Assembly (NCBI GenBank): GCA_903893975.1
Contig: CAITOL010000106.1
Location: 1 to 64,000 of the forward strand
Length of the DNA stretch: 64,000 nucleotides
DNA from: an uncultured Rhodospirillales bacterium
GTDB taxonomy: Bacteria > Pseudomonadota > Alphaproteobacteria > Acetobacterales > Acetobacteraceae
Reading direction: 5' to 3'
Each line of letters begins with the position of its first letter. Position 1 is the first letter of the stretch. A program made the position numbers and the translations under genes. Of this stretch, positions 34,350 through 43,173 are shown one piece after another. The notes beneath the pieces were generated by a model. That model was not told the origin of the DNA. It did no database searches and saw nothing but the letters and a program-made list of their open reading frames with translations.

Positions 34350-34787
34350 TCAGTCGACCTGTTCCGGTACCGGTTCATCGGTCGAGACAGAAAGATTACG
34401 CCCGAGCACGGCATCTTCGTGCCGGATGATGCGGCGAACGAGCTTGAGCGCCTGGTAGTAATCGTCGTCCTGCGCCGCGCGGAAGGCGCGATCGAGGATT
34501 TCACAGGCGAGCGCCGAGGTGGTGGCGGACTTGAAGGCGTCCATCAACGCTTCGGTCTGGGCGAGGCCGACGGCCTGCTCCTCCTCGGTGCCGACATAAG
34601 CGGTTTGCAGCGCGAAATAGATGCGGCGGGCCGGGCTGTCGGCCTCCGCCAGCGGCATGATCTGCTTGCCGAACAGGAAGCGCGCACGGGCGGCGAGTTC
34701 AATCCGTGCTTTGGTGCGAAAACGGATTGAGGCGCCATTGAGCACCATCAGATCCCCCTGGCGCAATTCGAGAACCAAATTAGACAT
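34350..34787 (-). CDS. flbT: Flagellin post-transcriptional regulator FlbT
   Basis: 145 residues. The start MSNLVLELRQGDLMVLNGAS and the segment SPARRIYFALQTAYVG match FlbT, which in Caulobacter binds flagellin mRNA and represses its translation until the hook is complete. ATG at 34787 is preferred; the frame extends upstream into flgL but those residues are not family-like. It lies after flgL on the same strand and just before the flagellin gene. Confidence 0.92.
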   Translation of the reverse strand: MSNLVLELRQGDLMVLNGASIRFRTKARIELAARARFLFGKQIMPLAEADSPARRIYFALQTAYVGTEEEQAVGLAQTEALMDAFKSATTSALACEILDRAFRAAQDDDYYQALKLVRRIIRHEDAVLGRNLSVSTDEPVPEQVD

Positions 34788-34851
34788 CGTTCGGACCCTT
34801 TCTGAGTCGCTGGAAGTAAACAGCCCCGTTTCGGAGCCGGAGAAATCGGTT

Positions 34852-35916
34852 TCAGCCCCCCGCAACCAGGAACGACACCAGCGACAGGCCATGCATGCCA
34901 GAGATCATCTGGTATGAAGCCTGCAACTGGGTCTGCACCTGGGTGAGTGCGGTGGCTGTGCTTGCCATATCAACGTTTTCAACTGATGAAATTTGCGCGG
35001 TCAGCGTCGTGGAAAGATCGGAGAGCACTGATGTCTCTTTGGTCAGATGCGCCTGTTGCGTGCCGACGCCAGCCATCTCGGTCGACAGGGCGTTCACCGC
35101 GCCCTTCAACGTCGCACCGATGGAAGTGGTCACCGTGGTGAAATCCGTGCCGAGGGCCGTTTGCCCGCTGCTCATTGCCGCCAGCGACGCAAGGCCGGCG
35201 ACGAGATCCTTGACATAGGACCCGGTGGTGCTGGCGCCGGTTTGCACCGCATAGGTGTTCTGCCCGGCGACGACCCCAAGTGCCATCTGCTGGTCCGGGC
35301 CAACGTCGGCCATGCCACGACCGGTGGCGGCGCCGGTGGCGGTCAACGCCGTGCCGGTGGCGGCGGCCATGGCGGCCGTAACCGCAGCGGTGCCGCCACC
35401 AGCGGCCAGCGCGCTGATCGGTGCCTGCACCTGGGCGACGAAATTGGCCAGCGCCGCGTCGGCGAGCGGCTGGGTGGCCTGATCTTGTCCGGCCAGCAGG
35501 TAATTGCCGCCGTTCTGGCTGTTCAACAACACCTGCACCTGGCTCAGCGCCGCCTTGGCCTGGGTGGCGATACTATCCACACCGGCGGAGGTTTGCGCGC
35601 TCATCCCCAGCGTTTGACTGGCGAAGCTCGAAGCAATGTCACTGAGTTGTTGCAAGGTTGATTGGGTCATTTGCAACTGGGTGCCGGCCTGGCTGATGTT
35701 GTTCTGCCACGTGCCGATGGCTTGCAGTTGCGGGCGCATATTGATGGACACTGCGGCCTGATTGCCCAAGCCGGCATAGGTGTTGGAGACCAGACCCGTG
35801 GCCGATTGCTGGGTTAGTTGGTTCAGCTTCTGCTTGATGCCAGCGCTGTCGTTGGCGAGCACGCCATACATGCCAGATGGCAACAAGCCGTTCAGGGAGC
35901 CAATGGTTCCACTCAT
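34852..35916 (-). CDS. flgL: Hook-filament junction protein FlgL
   Basis: 354-residue flagellin-like junction protein. The N-terminal coiled segment (KQKLNQLTQQSATGLVSNTY) and C-terminal helix (TALTQVQTQLQASYQMISGM, ending SLVSFLVAGG) follow the FlgL pattern; the middle is Ala/Gly/Thr rich. It lies 15 bases after flgK, so both are one transcript. FlgL joins FlgK at the tip of the hook, where the filament begins. Confidence 0.88.
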   Translation of the reverse strand: MSGTIGSLNGLLPSGMYGVLANDSAGIKQKLNQLTQQSATGLVSNTYAGLGNQAAVSINMRPQLQAIGTWQNNISQAGTQLQMTQSTLQQLSDIASSFASQTLGMSAQTSAGVDSIATQAKAALSQVQVLLNSQNGGNYLLAGQDQATQPLADAALANFVAQVQAPISALAAGGGTAAVTAAMAAATGTALTATGAATGRGMADVGPDQQMALGVVAGQNTYAVQTGASTTGSYVKDLVAGLASLAAMSSGQTALGTDFTTVTTSIGATLKGAVNALSTEMAGVGTQQAHLTKETSVLSDLSTTLTAQISSVENVDMASTATALTQVQTQLQASYQMISGMHGLSLVSFLVAGG

Positions 35917-35931
35917 GATCGTTCTCCGCCG

Positions 35932-37461
35932 CTACTGCACGGTCTGCAGCAATTGGGTCCACATGCTCTGGATGGCAGACAGCACGCGGGCATTGGCGCC
36001 GTAGGCGTTTTGCAACTGCACCATCAGTGAGAGCTCATTATCAATGCTGACAGAGCTGGACTGCGATAAGTTGGTGGTCAGTGTGGTTTGCACTGCCTTT
36101 TCGGTATCGAGTTTGTTGGTCATCGCGCTGCTCTGCTGCGCCTGACCGGACATCACTGCGGCCGTCATCGTGGCCAGGCTGCCGCCGGCGGAGAAGGGGC
36201 CGACCAAATTACCTTGCGGGCCAAGCCCATTATTGTTGGGCGCCGGTTGCGCGATGCCCGGCTGCGCCTGCACACCCATGGCATTGGTCAGCACACGTGT
36301 GATCAGCGTGGTGAAACCCGTCGGGCCAGCCGGTGGGTTCGGCGTGAAGGCGCTGGCACCGGTGGGGGAACCGGCAACCGCGTTGGTGCCATCACGAACC
36401 AGGGCAGGATTTTGTATCACTGCCGGATTGACCATGATGGTGCTGGCATAGCCAAGATAGGTGGATTGCGCCGGGGCACCGCCGCCGGTGGGGACGGTGC
36501 CACTCGGTTGGGTAAAGAGCGTAAGCCCTTGAGCCTGGAAGCGGGTTGATGTCGTTTGCGCGACCTCGTCCAGGCCCGCTTGCAGTCCGGGCATGATGTT
36601 ATCACGCACATCGATGTTGCCGCCGAGCGCACCGGCACCCGCCAATTGCCCGGTGACATTCACCCCGTTCATCGTGATAGCGGGGATACCGCCGCCGGGG
36701 TAGGAACTGGCGGCACCGATGGACGCGGTTTGGGTGGCAAAGTTCGCAGCACCGGGCTGGAAGTTAATCGACAGGCCGCTTGGTGTGATCGCCTTCAGAT
36801 CGCCATTGTCCTGCTTGAGGAAGCGCACATCGATCAGGTTGGACAATTGAGTGAGCGACACGTCGCGCTGGTTTTCCAGGTCGGCAGAGCTTTGGCCGGC
36901 GGCTCTGGTGGCCATGATCTGTTTGGTCTGGGTCGCGATGGTGGCGATGGTGGTGTTGAGCGTGGTCACCCCTGTAACAATCGCATCCTGCGCCTGCTGA
37001 CGGGTGCTGGTAACGGCGCTACCGAGGGTGTTCAACTGACCGGCGAAATTTTGCGCGGCGTTGACAACAGCATTTTGCTGGGCAGCGCTATCGGGCGCAC
37101 TCAGCAGGGCCGAGAAGCTACTTTGCACCTGGCCGAGCAAACTGGCGAGGTCGTTGCCTTGGCCGGGTGTACCGAGGACCGAATCGATGTTGCCCAATGC
37201 GGCTTGGCGGATTTGCAGCCCACTGACAACCGCGTTCTGATTGAAGACGTCGGTTTGCTGTTGGGCATTGAGCACACGCACCGCCGGACCGGACGCAACC
37301 CCCATGCCCATGCCATCGGCCGTGAGGCTGTGCTGCGTCGAGGCTTCGACGACATAACCCGGCGTGCTGGCATTGGCGATGTTCTGCGAAACAACCGATA
37401 GCCCAGCGTTGACGTTCGCCAAGCCACCTATCGCTGTCGAGAGGGCTGTGTTGATCCCCAT
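35932..37461 (-). CDS. flgK: Flagellar hook-associated protein FlgK
   Basis: 509 residues. The N-terminal rod/hook signature is NTALSTAIGGLANVNAGLSV followed by NIANASTPGYVVE, and the C-terminal end DNELSLMVQLQNAYGANARV is the matching flagellar axial-protein motif. FlgK is the first junction protein placed on the completed hook. It lies 25 bases after flgE and is co-transcribed with it. Confidence 0.95.
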   Translation of the reverse strand: MGINTALSTAIGGLANVNAGLSVVSQNIANASTPGYVVEASTQHSLTADGMGMGVASGPAVRVLNAQQQTDVFNQNAVVSGLQIRQAALGNIDSVLGTPGQGNDLASLLGQVQSSFSALLSAPDSAAQQNAVVNAAQNFAGQLNTLGSAVTSTRQQAQDAIVTGVTTLNTTIATIATQTKQIMATRAAGQSSADLENQRDVSLTQLSNLIDVRFLKQDNGDLKAITPSGLSINFQPGAANFATQTASIGAASSYPGGGIPAITMNGVNVTGQLAGAGALGGNIDVRDNIMPGLQAGLDEVAQTTSTRFQAQGLTLFTQPSGTVPTGGGAPAQSTYLGYASTIMVNPAVIQNPALVRDGTNAVAGSPTGASAFTPNPPAGPTGFTTLITRVLTNAMGVQAQPGIAQPAPNNNGLGPQGNLVGPFSAGGSLATMTAAVMSGQAQQSSAMTNKLDTEKAVQTTLTTNLSQSSSVSIDNELSLMVQLQNAYGANARVLSAIQSMWTQLLQTVQ

Positions 37462-37486
37462 TGCGGGTCTCCGTCGTGGCCTTGCG

Positions 37487-38797
37487 CTACTGCTTCATGC
37501 TCAGCGTGGTTTGCAGGAGCTGGTCGGCCGTGGTGACAATTTTGGCATTCGCGGAATACGCCTGTTGGGCAACGATGAGGTTGCTGAACTGCGTGGCGAT
37601 ATCGACGTTGGAGCTTTCCAGCGAACCGGTGACCAGCGAGCCCGCGCCACTCGACCCGGCCGGCTGATTCAACGGGTCGCCAGAGGCGATGGTGGCAGTA
37701 AAGGCTGATCCGTTCTGGCGTTGCAACGCGTTTGGATCGGCAAATACGGTCACCGGCACCTGGGCCACGTTACGCACCTGGCCGTTGTCGTAGTTGACCT
37801 GAATGTTACCGGCAGAGCTAATCGAAACACTACTGAAACTACCTTGTGGCGCTCCGTTCTGGGTAATGCCTTCGAGCTGGTAGGCGGTGCCGGCATATTG
37901 CGTCAGGCCAGAGGCTTGGCCGTAGGTTCCGACATCAAGGGCGATGGTCTGCGGGCCGCTGCCGAAATCCGAGGTGAAGTTCAACGCCGCTGGGGAACCC
38001 GCGTTATAGGCCGCCCCACTCAGGGTGCCGGTCCCGTTGGTGATGCTGCCCACCGTGCCATCGGGCACCGGGTTGCCGCTGGTCGTCGGGCCGAAATTCA
38101 CCGTGGCGGTTCCAAGGGCCGCACCGTTGATGTCATCCGGCGAGCTGACGGCGACCGTCCAGGAATCGGTCGCGTTTTGCGTCCAGTTCAGCGTCAGTAC
38201 GTGGGAGGTCCCCAAAGTGTCAAAGACCGACACTTGCGAGCTGATCGGGGTGTTGGCCGCCGGAGTGGCGGGCAGATTGGCGGCGAGGTTCACCTTGGTG
38301 GTGGCGACGGGGTTGTAGACGCTCTGCGTCACCTGGATGGGTTGCAGCTTGGTGCTATCCACCGCGCCGGTGGACTGATCGATGGGCCAGCCGTTGAGAT
38401 AGCCGCCATCGCTGTTCACCAGATAGCCGCTGTTGTTCATCTTAAAGTCGCCAGCACGGGTGTAATATTGCTGTGGCGAAAAATTTGTTGTGCCGACCTG
38501 ACCATTGGCGACCTGGCTGACCGGGAAAAAGCCCTGGCCGGAAATGGCCATCGCCAGCGGGTTGCTGCTTTGGGCAATCGCGCCTTGCACGTTGTTCTGG
38601 TAATTCGCCATCGCACGGACCGAGCCAGGCTGATTGTCGGTGGCAGTGCTGCTGGTCAGCAGATCTTCAAAGCTGGTGCTGGTTCCCTTGAAGCCGACGG
38701 TTTGGCTGTTGGCGATATTGTCGCTGATGTTGCCGAAGGCGTCGGACTGGGCGGACAACCCGCTGATCGCTGTGCTCATCGCGCCGAACAAAGACAT
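37487..38797 (-). CDS. flgE: Flagellar hook protein FlgE
   Basis: 436 residues. It begins MSLFGAMSTAISGLSAQSDA followed by DNIANSQTVGFKGTSTSFED, the FlgE/rod N-terminal motif, and ends SNLIVAQQAYSANAKIVTTA with DQLLQTTLSMKQ. It polymerises into the hook. ATG at 38797 has an AGGAG ribosome site. A sigma-54 promoter sits about 105-120 bases upstream (38903-38917). First gene of the leftward set flgE-flgK-flgL-flbT-flagellin. Confidence 0.97.
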   Translation of the reverse strand: MSLFGAMSTAISGLSAQSDAFGNISDNIANSQTVGFKGTSTSFEDLLTSSTATDNQPGSVRAMANYQNNVQGAIAQSSNPLAMAISGQGFFPVSQVANGQVGTTNFSPQQYYTRAGDFKMNNSGYLVNSDGGYLNGWPIDQSTGAVDSTKLQPIQVTQSVYNPVATTKVNLAANLPATPAANTPISSQVSVFDTLGTSHVLTLNWTQNATDSWTVAVSSPDDINGAALGTATVNFGPTTSGNPVPDGTVGSITNGTGTLSGAAYNAGSPAALNFTSDFGSGPQTIALDVGTYGQASGLTQYAGTAYQLEGITQNGAPQGSFSSVSISSAGNIQVNYDNGQVRNVAQVPVTVFADPNALQRQNGSAFTATIASGDPLNQPAGSSGAGSLVTGSLESSNVDIATQFSNLIVAQQAYSANAKIVTTADQLLQTTLSMKQ

Positions 38798-38902
38798 GGT
38801 CTACTCCTGGTCTCGCTAGACCGGTCGTTTCGATCCGGTCGTGAAAAGGCAATGGGACGATGTGGCTGACAAAGGCTGACCCATGCCGCTGCAGAAGGGT
38901 TT

Positions 38903-38917
38903 GCAGGATGCGTGCCA
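38903..38917 (-). promoter_or_regulatory. Sigma-54 promoter for flgE
   Basis: Read on the minus strand the site is TGGCACG-CATC-CTGC, one base from the sigma-54 consensus TGGCACG-N4-TTGC, with GG and GC ten bases apart. It would start transcription near 38891 and give a leader of about 95 bases before flgE. Confidence 0.75.
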
Positions 38918-39059
38918 GCTGAAAATGCCCGGAAATCTGGCCTTTTTCGCAGCATGATGCCGGACACATCTGGTGCGGCGGCAGATTCGACCCGGCATAA
39001 AGTGCCGCCCACCGGGGGAAATAGACCGCAAAAGCCGCGATCTGACGCTGATTGGCCGG

Positions 39060-39074
39060 TGGCACGGTGTTTGC
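39060..39074 (+). promoter_or_regulatory. Sigma-54 promoter for fliK-flgD
   Basis: TGGCACG-GTGT-TTGC is an exact match to the sigma-54 consensus, with GG at 39061-39062 and GC at 39073-39074. Transcription should begin near 39086, 44 bases before the fliK start. Confidence 0.85.
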
Positions 39075-39129
39075 GTTGTGAGGGCGGAGATGGCGGAGCA
39101 GGTAGTCTGGTCCGCGCAGGATAAACGCA

Positions 39130-40419
39130 ATGCCGATGGCCGCCTCAATCGCAACACCCGCAATCGCGCCGCCTTCAAGTGCGCCGCCTGCACTTGCAAT
39201 GTCGACGCCCGTCGCCGCCACAGTAACCGCGAGCCCGGCCGCCGCGGCGGCCAATGCCAACCCAACGCAGGATTTCCAATCCGCCTTGGCGTCGGTGCTG
39301 CAAACGCCGGTGGCGCTGTCCGGCACGACAGTGCCGGGTGATGCCACCCTGGCCGCGGCCGGTCGCGTTGGGATCGCAGCGCCTTCGACGACAGCTAAGC
39401 CGAGCGGTGCCAAACTGCCGCATATGCCGGCGGCGACCGAGGCTGGCGCCGAGGCACCGTCACCAACCGCCACTGCAATGCCGCTGCCGGACGCGCTGCC
39501 CAGCCCGCTGGTCCCCAGCCTGCCATCGTCGAACCTGCCGGTGAACCTGGTGCTGCGCGACGCGGAAGCGGACGGCGCGGAAAGCACGCCCGCCGCCCCA
39601 GGCAAAGCCGCGACCCAAGCGGCACCGCAGGCCGCCGCCACGGAAGCCCCGCCAGAACCTGCCGCGCCGACCCATGGATTGGGGAGCAATACGGCAGATC
39701 CAATGATCGCAAGCCTGCCGCAAGCCGGCATCGAAACATTTTCCCATCATCTCGCCGCACCGGTGGGCGCGTCGCCGTCGGTTGGCGCTGATCCAGCACC
39801 AGCGGCCTCGCCCGCGGCGCCGACGAGCCATGCGTCCGCCCCCGCTGTTCCAATGCAGTTGGCGAACGCGAACGCGACCCCAACCGCCACCACCCAAGTG
39901 GGGGCTGCCTTCGTCGTCGTGACCCGGCAGGGTGAAGCAGCACCGTCCCTCACCTTGCATTTGCAACCACCGGATCTCGGGCGGGTGGCGATCAATATCG
40001 AGCAGCCCAAGGAGAGCGGGGCTAAAATCTCGCTGACGGTCGAGCAACCAGAAACATTGTTGATGCTCATGCGCGACCAACCGGCCTTACATAAGGCGCT
40101 CGACAGTGCTGGCATTGCCGCTGAGGGACGGACGCTCAGCTTCCATATGGCGTCCGCCGAGGGCATCGCCCCGGCGGCGGCAAGCAGCCAGCCGCAGGAT
40201 AGCGGCAGCAGCCTGTCCAACGGCAGCAATGGGCAAGGCCAGGGCGCGGGCGCCCAAGCTGGCATGGGCGACCATGGTGGGCGCAACTCCAACGGCAGCC
40301 AAGCTCGTCAAACATCCGGCACTGCCAACCAGGCGGATCCTACCGCCGGCTTCAGCTTCACCCCTTCCCAACCCGTCGCCCGCCTGCTGCCCCGCAGCGC
40401 CGTCGACATCACAGCCTAG
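39130..40419 (+). CDS. fliK: Flagellar hook-length control protein FliK
   Basis: 429 residues, very rich in Ala, Pro and Thr for the first 270, as expected for the extended ruler region. The conserved C-terminal domain starts near residue 270: LTLHLQPPDLGRVAINIEQP, then KISLTVEQPETLLMLMRDQP and LHKALDSAGI, the FliK/FlhB-switching fold. A Gly/Asn/Ser/Gln-rich tail follows. FliK measures hook length and tells FlhB to switch from hook to filament export. Start ATG 39130 is 55 bases past the sigma-54 site; flgD follows 13 bases after its stop. Confidence 0.9.
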   Translation: MPMAASIATPAIAPPSSAPPALAMSTPVAATVTASPAAAAANANPTQDFQSALASVLQTPVALSGTTVPGDATLAAAGRVGIAAPSTTAKPSGAKLPHMPAATEAGAEAPSPTATAMPLPDALPSPLVPSLPSSNLPVNLVLRDAEADGAESTPAAPGKAATQAAPQAAATEAPPEPAAPTHGLGSNTADPMIASLPQAGIETFSHHLAAPVGASPSVGADPAPAASPAAPTSHASAPAVPMQLANANATPTATTQVGAAFVVVTRQGEAAPSLTLHLQPPDLGRVAINIEQPKESGAKISLTVEQPETLLMLMRDQPALHKALDSAGIAAEGRTLSFHMASAEGIAPAAASSQPQDSGSSLSNGSNGQGQGAGAQAGMGDHGGRNSNGSQARQTSGTANQADPTAGFSFTPSQPVARLLPRSAVDITA

Positions 40420-40432
40420 GGATTTCCAGATC

Positions 40433-41128
40433 ATGAGCATCACCAGCACGGTGACCCCGTCCGCCGCCGCAACCGCCGCCGCCAACGCAAAAAACGCCAG
40501 CGGCGCAACCAATACCGCCGCCAGCACGACGTCAGGGACTTCGGCGCTGGGGTCATTGGCCGGTAATTTCCAGGACTTTCTGAGCATGTTGATGACTCAG
40601 TTGAAGAACCAGGACCCGACGACGCCGATGGATTCCAATCAGTTCACTTCAGAACTGGTGCAGTTCTCCAGCGTGGAACAGCAGATCAACACCAATTCCA
40701 GCCTGGGCCAACTGATCCAGTTGACGCAGTCCGGCCAGGTGCTGCAATCCTCGTCGATCGTGGGTCAGACGGTGGATGTGACGTCTGACAAACTGTCGCT
40801 GCAAAACAGCAACGCGAGCATCAACTTCACCGCGCCGACGGCAGAGCCAGTCACCGTCACCGTAGCCGGGGCCAATGGCGCAACGATCAAGCAATCCCAG
40901 GTCAGCGCCAGCCAGGGGGCGAATAGCTGGTCGTGGGATGGCAAAGACAGTTCGGGCGCCCAGTATCCGGATGGCGCTTACAGTGTCACGGTCACCTCCG
41001 GCGGTGTGGCGGTGCCGTTCACCGTGAGCGCGGTGGCGACCGGCGTGACCCAGACCAGTTCCGGGATGAATTTGTCGATTGGCGGTCAGTCGGTACCGTT
41101 TAGCGCGGTCACCTCGCTGGTGAACTGA
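40433..41128 (+). CDS. flgD: Flagellar hook cap protein FlgD
   Basis: 231 residues. The N-terminal motif NFQDFLSMLMTQLKNQDPTT followed by PMDSNQFTSELVQFSSVEQQ is diagnostic for FlgD, the scaffold at the growing tip of the hook. The middle holds the Tudor/FnIII-like part with WSWDGKDSSGAQYPDGAYSV. ATG at 40433 is 13 bases after fliK; the open frame upstream overlaps fliK and is ignored. Likely expressed from the sigma-54 promoter at 39060. Ends six bases before the convergent holC stop. Confidence 0.96.
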   Translation: MSITSTVTPSAAATAAANAKNASGATNTAASTTSGTSALGSLAGNFQDFLSMLMTQLKNQDPTTPMDSNQFTSELVQFSSVEQQINTNSSLGQLIQLTQSGQVLQSSSIVGQTVDVTSDKLSLQNSNASINFTAPTAEPVTVTVAGANGATIKQSQVSASQGANSWSWDGKDSSGAQYPDGAYSVTVTSGGVAVPFTVSAVATGVTQTSSGMNLSIGGQSVPFSAVTSLVN

Positions 41129-41134
41129 GGCCGA

Positions 41135-41584
41135 TCAACCGGCCTTACGCTCCCATCCACGCGCGGTTTGCTGCCAGTAGGCCAGGGTATGCCCAGCCTC
41201 CCTAGCTTTGCGCCAGCGCAGCCGCGCGGCGGCCAGGGCGTTATCGTCCTGGCCGTCGAACAGGTCGAACACGCGGGTGAAGGCGTCGAGATGCGCGGTC
41301 TCGGTGTTGTCGATCAGGAACAGAAATTTGGCCCCGTTCGGGGCTTCATCCGCAGTGGTGAGCCAGATCGGTTGCAAGTCAGGATTGCCGGAGGCCGCCG
41401 TACCGTGCGGCAGCCAATCGGGCTCGGTCGCCAGCCATAGCGCGGTATCTAACGCGGCAACGCGTTCCTCGGAGCCGCAGCGCACCACCGCCCGCTGCCC
41501 CGCCGCCAAAGTGCGGCCGAGCAGAACCGGGAGCGCTTGATCGGGCCCGGTGCGGGTCAGGTGGTAAAAGCCGATTTCGGCCAA
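41135..41584 (-). CDS. holC: DNA polymerase III chi subunit HolC
   Basis: 149 residues. The start MAEIGFYHLTRTGPDQALPV and the internal segment KFLFLIDNTETAHLDAFTRV match HolC. The chi subunit links the clamp loader (through psi) to single-stranded-DNA-binding protein. The best start is TTG at 41584, since no ATG or GTG fits the family N-terminus. It is 15 bases after pepA and co-directional, the usual pepA-holC pairing in proteobacteria. Confidence 0.92.
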   Translation of the reverse strand: MAEIGFYHLTRTGPDQALPVLLGRTLAAGQRAVVRCGSEERVAALDTALWLATEPDWLPHGTAASGNPDLQPIWLTTADEAPNGAKFLFLIDNTETAHLDAFTRVFDLFDGQDDNALAAARLRWRKAREAGHTLAYWQQTARGWERKAG

Positions 41585-41599
41585 CGGATCGTCCCGGGC

Positions 41600-43090
41600 T
41601 TAACGCTCGAAATTCTCCGCCACCATACGGTCCAGCAGGCGCACGCCGTAGCCGGTGGCACCCTTCGGCACGGTTGCCTGGTCTGAATAAGCCCAGGCGG
41701 TGCCGGCGATATCCAGATGCGCCCAGGTTTTGCCGTTGACGAAACGTTGGATGAAGGCCGCCGCGGTGATGGCGCCGCCCGGACGGCCGCCGACATTTTT
41801 CATGTCCGCGATATCGGATTTGATCTGCTTATCGAAGCTGGCATCCAGCGGCATGCGCCAGGCCAGTTCACCACTGGCCCGGCCGGCGGCGGCGATCTGG
41901 TCGGCCAACGTATCGTCGTTGGCAAAGAAGCCGGCATAGTCGTGGCCGAGGGCCACGATCATCGCTCCGGTCAAAGTGGCCAGATCGACCATGAAGCGCG
42001 GGTCGAATTTTTGTTGGCAGTACCAAAGCACATCTGCCAGCACGAGGCGGCCTTCGGCGTCGGTATTGATCACTTCAATGGTCTGGCCGGAATAGGATTT
42101 CACCACATCGCCCGGGCGTTGCGCGGTGCCCGATGGCATGTTTTCCACCAGCCCGACCAGGCCCACCACATCGACCTTCGCCTTGCGGCCGGCCAAAGCG
42201 GCCATCAGGCCGATGACTGCGGCGGCGCCGCCCATATCGAACTTCATATCTTCCATGCCGGCGGCGGGTTTGATGGAAATGCCGCCGGTATCAAAGGTGA
42301 CGCCCTTGCCGATGAAGGCCAGTGGCTTGGCTTTGCCTTTGCCGCCTTTGGTCGCCGGCGCCCCGTCCCACTTCATCACCACCATGCGCGGCTCGGCGGC
42401 GCTGCCTTGGGCGACACCCATCAGCGAGCCAAAGCCGAGCTTGGTCATTTCACGCGGGCCAAGCACTTCCACCTTCACCCCGAGCGCGGTGAGCTTCTTG
42501 CAGCGTTCGGCCATTTCGACCGGGTTGAGCACATTCGGCGGCTCACTCACCAAATCGCGCGCGAGATAAACGCCATCGGCCAGCGCCTTGCCGGCCACCC
42601 AGGCGGCTTTGGCTTTGGGCAGTTCGTCGGTCAGCACCGTCAGCTTCGCGAGTTTGGGCTTATCGTCGGCCTTTTCTTTGGTGCGATAAAGATCGAAGCG
42701 ATAGCGGCGCAAGGTGGCGCCCAATGCGGCGGCGGCGGCTTGGGCGCCGGACAGGCCAGCGGCCGACAAGGCGGCGACGGCATCACGGCCGAGCTGGGCC
42801 GCAGCGGAACCGCCCGCGTTTTCCAGCCCGGCACTGGTCAGATCTGCGGCTTTGCCCAGGCCGATAGCCACCACACGCGTCAGCCCGGCACCGGGGGCGA
42901 GCACAATGGCGGATTGGCCTTGCTTGCCGGAGAAATCCGCCACCGCCAGCGCGCGGGAGACCGCGCCGCCGGTTGCGGCATCGGCCGCGGCCAGCACCTC
43001 GCGCGTTGGGCTATTGGCGTCTTCCGCGATCAGCAGCGCCAGGGCGCCGGATTTGGGCAGGGCAGATTTGGCAAAGGCGATGTCGAGCAT
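41600..43090 (-). CDS. pepA: Leucyl aminopeptidase (cytosol aminopeptidase)
   Basis: Zinc/manganese-dependent M17 peptidase of 496 residues that removes N-terminal residues from peptides. The family signature NTDAEGRLVLAD is present, and the other metal/catalytic blocks are FIGKGVTFDTGGISIKPA and KFDMGGAAAVIG. The first about 170 residues are the less conserved N-terminal domain. ATG at 43090 (MLDIAFAK) is chosen over a longer frame to 43156. Confidence 0.96.
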   Translation of the reverse strand: MLDIAFAKSALPKSGALALLIAEDANSPTREVLAAADAATGGAVSRALAVADFSGKQGQSAIVLAPGAGLTRVVAIGLGKAADLTSAGLENAGGSAAAQLGRDAVAALSAAGLSGAQAAAAALGATLRRYRFDLYRTKEKADDKPKLAKLTVLTDELPKAKAAWVAGKALADGVYLARDLVSEPPNVLNPVEMAERCKKLTALGVKVEVLGPREMTKLGFGSLMGVAQGSAAEPRMVVMKWDGAPATKGGKGKAKPLAFIGKGVTFDTGGISIKPAAGMEDMKFDMGGAAAVIGLMAALAGRKAKVDVVGLVGLVENMPSGTAQRPGDVVKSYSGQTIEVINTDAEGRLVLADVLWYCQQKFDPRFMVDLATLTGAMIVALGHDYAGFFANDDTLADQIAAAGRASGELAWRMPLDASFDKQIKSDIADMKNVGGRPGGAITAAAFIQRFVNGKTWAHLDIAGTAWAYSDQATVPKGATGYGVRLLDRMVAENFER

Positions 43091-43173
43091 GTCGGGGTCC
43101 CGATCAGATAACGGTTCAGGGCACAAGTTTAGCAGGCTTTGCCGGCGGCGACGCAAGCCGGTAGACTGGGCTT

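Larger units (their letters stand above)
38798..39129. other. Divergent flagellar control region between flgE and fliK
   Basis: This 332-base gap contains no convincing gene. It holds the flgE ribosome site at its left edge and two sigma-54 promoters: one for flgE (38903-38917) and one for fliK-flgD (39060-39074). The roughly 140 bases between them are the natural place for an FlbD/FleQ-type activator to bind, but no repeated operator was picked out by eye. Confidence 0.7.

Noticed and set aside
38667-39731. A 354-codon open frame opposite fliK that also covers the flgE-fliK gap
   Set aside because: It would destroy the two sigma-54 promoters' logic, is antisense to fliK with its conserved C-terminal domain downstream, and shows no family motif.
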